Positions 57,116 to 64,000 of a stretch of DNA of 64,000 nt are shown in pieces. The notes beneath the pieces were generated by a model, which ran no database searches, was not told where the DNA came from, and saw only the letters and a list, made by a program, of their open reading frames with translations. Positions within the stretch are counted from its first letter, which is position 1. Each line of letters starts with the position of its first letter. A program made the translations under genes and the position numbers. The stretch comes from Volvariella volvacea V23 (taxonomy: Eukaryota; Basidiomycota; Agaricomycetes; Agaricales; Pluteaceae): assembly GCA_000349905.1 (NCBI GenBank), contig KB722758.1, positions 1 to 64,000 on the forward strand, in the 5' to 3' direction.

Positions 57116-58519
57116 CCTTACATACATTACCTCAGAGAACCGGGTTGGCACACTTTCTTTTACCTGTGCTGAGATCCTAATGCCTGATACGTAAGGATGA
57201 GATTTAGAAGCAGACGATTGGGGCGGTCGTACAAGAGAAAATATACCCGATGGACGGCCTGGCGATGCAAACAAGCGGGCTCCTTATATCGCTTCGTCGG
57301 CTTGGTGGAGTAGGCTTGGGCTTGCTTTCTTCAATAATAATCGTACTGATGTGATCAGCAGGGAATAACAAGCCCAAGCCTAAGCAGCTTAGAGAAGGAA
57401 TGCCAGCCATACACCAGGCATATCACCCCTTCTCTTCTCGTCCCGGAGCATCATCTTCAGATACTCCGTAGGTCGGCGAACGCCACCTGCTTAGAGTCCA
57501 TTTGAAAGCGTAAATATTGCGAATGCCTTATGCCACAGCGAAAACGGGGTAAGCCCTTTAGTTGGGATGAGTTGGTGCTGTGTCGCACTCGGCGTAGAGA
57601 TCGTGCGAGTGCGGGTACTACGCTGGTCTCGAGCTACCGTGTGCTCCATCTGCAGGAAGTAATGGGCTTACATATCCCGAGGTAATTAATCTAATACCCA
57701 AAGAGTCTGGATGTAATATGAGTGTACATTAATTATACCTGACTCTGAGATGTGTAAGCTAGTGTTACGAGTCGCTTATTTTAACACCTGCCTGACTGGC
57801 TTTCAAGTACCCGGCCATACCTCATGTACCCTTGTGTGATCGGTAAGAGCTTCCGAGAGTCGGCTATGGAGGTGATTATGGAGAATCGGTGGTCAGTGGC
57901 GCACACGAGGGTGATTTTCCTTCGCCGGTGTCAGTTGTGGAATAGCCATCTCCTCCTAAATTAGGGGTTCGGGAACCTGAGTCCCGGCAGGTTAGCTATA
58001 GATTAGGAAGAACAGATAGGTGTTGTAGACCTCCGTGTGTCCTTTGACACATAGCATTACGGGTAAGGTTATCGACCTGGGCAAGTCGTAGATTCGCTCA
58101 AGGCCCATTGAGAAATCTCTCACTGGTGGTTATCGCTGTATAACCATCATACTAACCGTCGTACAGAGAGGCACTCACTTTTTTCGTCGTCGAAGCACTA
58201 TACACAACCATCAGCCACCCCTCCCCCAGCGGCCGGTATATCCGGCCGAATCGGAGGGCGGCAAGCAGGTACAAACAATGCAGTGCTGTTGTGGACCGAA
58301 AAAGGGACTAGAGGTCGCGACGCTTGACTACAGCCATGAGGCTATCCTCGCCCTCGTCCGACAGGATCGATTGCAGCAAAAATAAGTGGAGATACACGAA
58401 TAGGACACACTTGGCTCGTAATGTAAGCTAATACAGTATCGAGCTTCCGCAGGCAGTGCTGCATGCTATTCAACGGGGCACAATATCGCATATCGCATAT
58501 CGGGCCTCAGTGTAAACAG
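57116..58519. other. Intergenic region
   Basis: About 1.4 kb without a supported gene, ending in the promoter of the next gene. Confidence 0.4.
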
Positions 58520-58526
58520 TATATAA
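58520..58526 (+). promoter_or_regulatory. TATA box
   Basis: TATATAA, about 110 bp upstream of the ATG at 58634. Confidence 0.55.
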
Positions 58527-58633
58527 GTACTCTGATCACCAGTCATTCTTCATTCTCTCTCAAGTAGTCCGCCCAGTCGAGGCTCGCATTGTCTCTCCAC
58601 TTCCACTCATCACCAAGTGTACACCGTCCCAAA

Positions 58634-59495
58634 ATGATCTCCAGCAAACGCTCTTCCCCCCGCGTCAGCTTCTTTGAAGGCGCGACGAACTTCAAGATGG
58701 ACGGTGTGGTCTTCAACAACATTGATGGAGATCTGCACGTATTCCATCAGACCAACCACGTTCAAAATATAACCTCGAATAACAAGATGTACGTGAATAT
58801 GAAGAGGGTCAACAACAACGTTTCGAAAAATCACTACCATGCCGTGTACGTTGATGCTGGTGCACGTTATGGGAGTTATGGGTACTCAAGAGACGCTCAC
58901 AACGCGTCGCCTCCCAACTCGAGCTCTTCTATCGATTCAGCCCAGCGCAGAAGATCATATCGTGAGTCGGAAAGTTCCATTCAATCACCTTTTCTTCCAC
59001 TGGAGGGGGCTCGTGCTGCAAGAACTACTTTCCAAAAGTCGTTGTTCAGTTGCGCCACCCACAGTACCATCCCTCACCTAAACCAAAACAGGTGTGGCGG
59101 TACAGTACCACCATTTCAATGCAGTTGAGATACGCTGTGAACGTGCTGGAATGCTAATACAACATCCTCTTACAGGTACCAATGCTGCTGCCGGGTCTGA
59201 GGCGTCAGCAACAGCTGTGGCGCAGACCAACAGTGCATCGTCACAAAAGGCTCCTCGCAGACCACCTGCTGCATACGCAACGGAGTCTTATTACTCCTAC
59301 GCCACTCCACAGTCGAGACGTCAAACCTCGTATCACCAAGACTCGTACACGACCACCATGCAGAGTAGCACCCAGTACGGATCATCCTACTCAGGATGCG
59401 ACTCTACAATGGTGATCTCGAACGTTGCCGAAAACGCTTATCCAAGCAGCGATGACGGCGATAGTGACGTTTCGATGGACGTTGATCGTGACTAG
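58634..59495 (+). CDS. Small paralogue with FNNIxGDxH motif, copy 1 (about 243 aa)
   Basis: Two exons: 58634-58961 and 59092-59495, same intron phase as in its paralogue at 62177-63203. A further 39-nt intron (59129-59167) is possible but keeps the frame either way. The N-terminus contains SPRVSFFEGATNFKMDG, then VFNNIDGDLHVFHQ: two short beta-strand-like stretches of a kind I have seen at the start of many mushroom proteins. The rest is Ser/Tyr-rich and low in complexity. The C-terminus ends DVSMDVDRD, as in the paralogue (SSMDVDCD). No signal peptide and no known catalytic domain. The start is the first ATG after the TATA box; the frame upstream lacks an ATG. Function unknown. Confidence 0.72.
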
Positions 59496-62176
59496 TAGTG
59501 GTTTGATTGGACTGCTGCTCTTGCCAATCCCTAAGTGTGTCTGAGGACGTTCAGGCCGTGTTGGCATCGTGTCATTGAGTACTGCAAATGGGTGGAGCCC
59601 CTAGTGTCTCCGGAGGCCCTGAGCTACTTTACAACCAACATCTATGTAGACATTAAAATGCGGTATCGTATTTAGGCTGTATTTCTAGTGCTGTAGATGA
59701 GTAACTATGAGTTGTATCCTATTCTTGTATGTATTTGGATAAATAGGTTTTACGGCAGCAATAGAAATTTCTACATTCCTTCGTGGGTAAACACCTGCTT
59801 CAGGCGTGCTTCGAGGCCGAGTCCAGGATGGACCAACCACCTCTAGTATGCAAATGTCACTGTTGCAAGGCACCCATTGCCGTACTAGCATCAAACTCAA
59901 TGAGGGGAAGGCAAGGATCAGGCGTTTCAGGCTCACTCGTGCAGGCCGGCAGCAACCTTGAAACCCCTACTGGTCGTAGGATCTGATATCCTGGGCATTC
60001 CAAAAGTTCACGCAGTTTGAGATGGTTCGGCAAGCTCTTGGGTCGGGCAGTTTGGGTGTCCCTCCCCAAGGACTCGGGAGATATCACCACAGTCATAGGG
60101 ACGAAGCACGACGGCCATTTTCGAAAATAATGGTCATAATACAAATTCCTTTGGGAGTTCAAGTGATGTCGAATGACGCGTACCGTACCCCAGTTCATTC
60201 ATCATGTGCATTTCATCGAGCGACTATATTAATCACAGCAGCTGAGGGACTGACTCATTGTACGACGAGTCAAAGCGACAGCGATTGCAACTCCAGGCTG
60301 TGAGTAAATATGTAGGTTCAATGAGCAACATGTACTAATAATTTGTGAAGCATTGCGATTGCAACAGGGACACCCTACTTCAAGGATAAGGGAACAAGTC
60401 ATTCTGGCATATGTATATATGAAGCTGTGTATGATTCACGATAAAGGTCAATCTGGGCTCATCAATCAAGAATGCCTACGTGGCGAACAATTCTCGATAG
60501 GTACCTAGGTCCCCTCCTGCACGTTTGAGCAGCCTGCACACAGAATGTCGAATTGGTGGGCTTTCCGGTGTGAGTTCCAGAGAGTGACGAATCTGCTTCT
60601 GGGTCTAACACTACTGTTAACCCTGTGCACGGTATAATTTAGGCTGCTTTATACGCTGATCGTCGATTTAATGGCGCGACCAAATATGGCGGTGACTCCG
60701 CAGGATTTTGCGTGGGATCCTCAATGGGAGGAGCTGCGGGAATAGGTGCAGAAGGGGGATTTAATCCAAAGATCTCGCTAACCACTTCTTGCTGCTCTTT
60801 GTCGCATACAACAGATTTCTCTCAAAGCAGGATTTTTCGGGCCTTCGCAATGTCAACATCGTCTACGCTCAGCCTCCTTCCTTCATCCTTCGACCAATGC
60901 GTAGTGCTGTGCTGTCATCTTAAGTGCAATCTTATCCACTGGCGTTCCAACGATAGATAACCCATCAATGCAGAGGGAATGGACCGATTGGAGGAGCATG
61001 TTTGAGACCATGCTGAGCACAGAAGCCCAATACATGGCTGTATCCTCCTCAAATTTCTCGAAACGCCTAATGATAGCGTGAGGAGCACATTGGCATTGAT
61101 AAAACAGCAGTTCACGTTAGATAGAGCACGCTGAGGAGCCGTTCGATTGCTGAGTCAATCTTGGAAAGCCCTCTGAAGGGATCAGAGTCTCGCATGAAGA
61201 AGTATCCGTGAACTTTGAAGTCGACAAAGTCAATCTACAGACGATTCGTGACTTATTCGCCTGTAAGTACAAGATACAAATAAAAATTTTCAACGTACTC
61301 GAATGAGCAAATTTCCATCTTTAAGAAGTTGTAGTTGAGTTTTAATGCCTTCTTTGCCTTGCGGTTATCACCGGCGATAGTGATAGCCGTCAAGTTATTC
61401 TTTAGAACATTGAAGTCTGAAAACGTTAGCGGAGCGGTTAAGACAATTAAATAATCCTCAGGGTTGAGATTTTTGGTGCTTATGCATGTACAGTAGTGGT
61501 CAAAAAGGTGGCAGATGAAGTCCATAACATCATCGTTGAGGATGTGCGTGGTGTCAAGACAACCATTGGAGAAGTACGCATACATCTTAATTGTTTTTTA
61601 TTACCAAGATGCATCATCTGTCCCACTGTCCCATTCCCAACTTCACCTCGCCAATTTCCCATAAAACGCTTAGTCACCTCGTGACTTCTCATTTGTTCTA
61701 TTGCTGTTCCTCAGCAACAGACAGTTCTGTGGCATTTGTTTGAGCATCGTTGCCTCTACCTTCGCCTCTATACTACAGGAAGCTTGGGAGCTCCTAGCAG
61801 AGCTCTACGCCTTTGCCCTTCTAGCACTGCGAGCGTGAACATTTCATAACCAGGTTGATACATGTTTTGAGCTGACTAATAAGGCACCCTTAGCAAGCTC
61901 AAAAATAATATTCGACAGGGACAAACAGGTGTCACGAGAAATTTAAAAGTACATGATGGTATTTCAATTGGCTATCATCAATCAACATAGTACGTGGGGC
62001 CACAAAAGACAATGAACGGAAAAAAAGGGAGAAGTAGGCGGTGAAAAAAGTGCAGTCAAGTGAGTTTACAAAAGTCCGATCGTCCCAATTTTGCTTCTCC
62101 TGCTCTGTTTCTATCTCACCCAACAGCAACATTTTCAGATCTCCACGGGTGGGAATGGCAAGCGCTATGGTGCTGA
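59496..62176. other. Region between the two paralogues
   Basis: About 2.7 kb. The part 60690-61700 on the minus strand has several open stretches that may be an old gene, listed separately. The remainder shows nothing I can support. Confidence 0.35.
60690..61700 (-). pseudogene. Possible degraded gene, unassigned
   Basis: On the minus strand an open stretch of 110 codons (61253-61585) contains ILNDDVMDFICHLFDHYC and later LTAITIAGDNRKAKKALKLN. Farther on, other frames give VDFKVHGYFFMRDSDPF, then IDGLSIVGTPVDKIAL. The pieces look protein-like but need several frame changes to connect, and I recognise no family. It may be a decayed gene or a gene with introns I could not place. Confidence 0.25.
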
Positions 62177-63203
62177 TCAGTCACAATCAACATCCATTGA
62201 ACTGTTGTCGCTGTCCTCCTCACAACCATATGTTGCATTGGAGTATGAATACCCCATGACGGCGTTATACACTCCATTCCCAAGTTCAGGTGGAGGCCCC
62301 GAAGCGGGTAATGGGAATTGAGCCCCACCTCGTTGTGTACCCGTGCCGATTCCAATAGGACCATGGGCATGGTACTCTGATGGAGACGAGGGCAAGCTGG
62401 AAGTGAGGAGTTCGTGCGTGGCAAGTTGTCTCGGATGTATTGAAGGATTAGAATAATCCAAACCCATTCCTCCGACAGTGGATGCCTGTCCCTGAAAGGC
62501 GTGCTGGTTCGACTGCAATGGGAAAACATTGGCGTTTGCTGGCGCTGATTCAATCATCTTGCTGGCTACGTAATGGGATACAATCGTGTAAGTGATGGAG
62601 GACATCAATAACTTGCTCATAATAGAAAAGTGCACTAGCCCATCGGTTAAGCCCGAATGGCATCATGGGTACTAAGCTCACAACACCCAGACCAGCCTGT
62701 AATGAGACCCGACGCAAACATGAGGTACTGCACGAGCCACGTATTGCTGTCACGGTCATCTGACATAGCACGCACCGACTCATTTCTATATGCAGGCCGT
62801 TCTCGATAGGTAGGAAAAATAAGTGAGGGAGCTGGGATAACTCACGATGTGACCCAATTTGACTAGCAGCTCCGGTATCCAGCTCCGCGTGCCATACTTC
62901 ATGTGAGTATCCTCCAGAATGAGGCTGGTACGCGTCGTGACTGGGCCGATTGGTATGGGCGCCAGTCTCTGAGGCGCTCATACTAGCTTGATGAAACGTA
63001 TTTGAAACGCTGTTGTGCACACTGGTCGTCCTCGTCTTTGTCTCGTTGCTCGAACTCACTCTTTGGACTTTCTTGCTGTGGGGGGTCCAATGCATGTCCC
63101 CCTCAATGTTGTTGAAGGTCGTGCCGGACATATGAACATCGCTTGCGTGGCTGAAGTAGCTGACACGAGAGCTAGATTTGCTTGGAGGTACGCCTGAGGC
63201 CAT
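62177..63203 (-). CDS. Small paralogue with FNNIxGDxH motif, copy 2 (about 248 aa)
   Basis: Two exons: 62846-63203 and 62177-62565, with an intron of 280 nt in the same phase as copy 1. The N-terminus reads SSRVSYFSHASDVHMSG, then TFNNIEGDMHW, aligned with copy 1 without gaps. The C-terminus ends DSDNSSMDVDCD. The first-exon frame also stays open through the intron to 62550, giving an alternative protein of 217 residues with a hydrophobic end (GLGVVSLVPMMPFGLNRW), so intron retention could yield a different product. Start at the ATG at 63203; the frame upstream has no ATG. No signal peptide. Function unknown. Confidence 0.68.
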
Positions 63204-64000
63204 TTGGTAATATGGAGCACAGCCGGCGCTGGATGACAATGAGGTGGGTTAAGGTTGAATAATGGAGAGACGCTGAACACAATGTCAAGGAGGAAGTATT
63301 GGAGGAACGGACCTTTTGAACGAGATCCTCAAGTAAAGGGCTAGCTTTGTGGCTGAAAAGCGCAAGGATGCTAGCGGGGTGTGAAAAAAAAGGCAACGGG
63401 TACTCTTCCTTTAAGGAGATTCTGTGTAAGGCCATCCAAATGTGGACGCAGGGTCCGCTTTAGATGCCTTACTAAAAAAACGAGAGCAGCATTCTTCGGG
63501 CAGACTACTGTATAAAGTCTGTGGCCTGGGATCATCACCTACTCCTCACCTGACAATCGGGGATGCCTGGACCATCTATCAACGCCAATCGTGCTCAATG
63601 GAGAGGCGTGTATATGAAGACTGCCCTAGGGCTCATGTCAAGTTCATGAGATAGTAGCTCGCTGCTATTCTCCAACAGCTCACCATTGCTTTTGAGCACT
63701 TCAAGCTTCATAGACATGCAATTTGTGGGTTATTGTGCGAATATCACGCGGGCGAGGCCAGTAGAGTGTGTTTATACAGCACCTCAGCGGTACCTGCTTT
63801 TTATGGTGATAGCGATCCTAGCCGTCGAAGTCCTCATGTTCAAGCACTGCCAAACGAGCGAAAGGTTGCCTAGCTGGTATGTAAGCGTTCCTCAAGGTGA
63901 TGATCACGCACTCAACAGCTTTTCAGTCTCGCGTCCCTGAGTGTTTGTCCATCACTGTCATTGTTATGTCCCACCGTTGGGTCAACTTCCACTGTGTTTT
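63204..64000. other. Window end, no gene supported
   Basis: The last 800 bp show only short open frames without support. Confidence 0.4.

Overview
The window is nuclear DNA from a filamentous fungus, most likely a mushroom-forming basidiomycete (Agaricomycetes). The evidence is dense short GT-AG introns (about 45-65 nt), genes with 5 to 35 exons, small low-complexity proteins of mushroom type, and recognisable fungal orthologues (Rad7, fungal acyl-CoA ligase, PA14-containing beta-glucosidase). Gene models were built by hand from splice signals, reading-frame phase and comparison among paralogues. All coordinates are predictions.

Region 1 (1-29.7 kb) is one expanded family that I do not recognise. 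Seven loci carry it: a decayed partial copy (1-1716, +), an intact gene (2459-4850, +), an intact gene on the minus strand (5175-7712), a giant 35-exon gene on the minus strand (8215-18033), another minus-strand gene (18765-21165), a plus-strand gene (21833-24333, interrupted by a run of 100 N) and a one-unit remnant (28867-29678, +). The stand-alone proteins are about 573-602 residues and consist of three tandem units of about 190 residues. Each unit is encoded by four exons (about 90, 220, 29-35 and 212-242 nt) with the same intron phases (0, 2, 1, 0), so a unit is a phase-symmetric cassette. The giant gene (about 2,674 residues) starts with a ComEC/Rec2-like metallo-beta-lactamase fold, continues through a linker, a very long beta-rich region and amphipathic helices, and ends with the same three-unit cassette. 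This is the best candidate for an undescribed system.

Region 2 (24.8-28.5 kb) is an AT-rich stretch without genes, bounded by imperfect inverted repeats of about 110-120 bp. It holds promoter-like and helicase-like debris and looks like old mobile DNA inserted between two family members.

Region 3 (30-64 kb) is ordinary chromosome: an intracellular GH3-family beta-glucosidase (minus), a GH3-auxin-type acyl-adenylating enzyme (minus, with a second 100-N gap), Rad7 (plus), a low-complexity protein (plus), a small hypothetical gene (minus), a long-chain acyl-CoA ligase (minus), a RING-finger protein divergent from a probable RNA polymerase I A34-like subunit, and a pair of small paralogues of unknown function (58.6-59.5 kb plus; 62.2-63.2 kb minus). 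Both N runs sit inside coding exons, and in both cases the flanks join in frame if no bases are missing.
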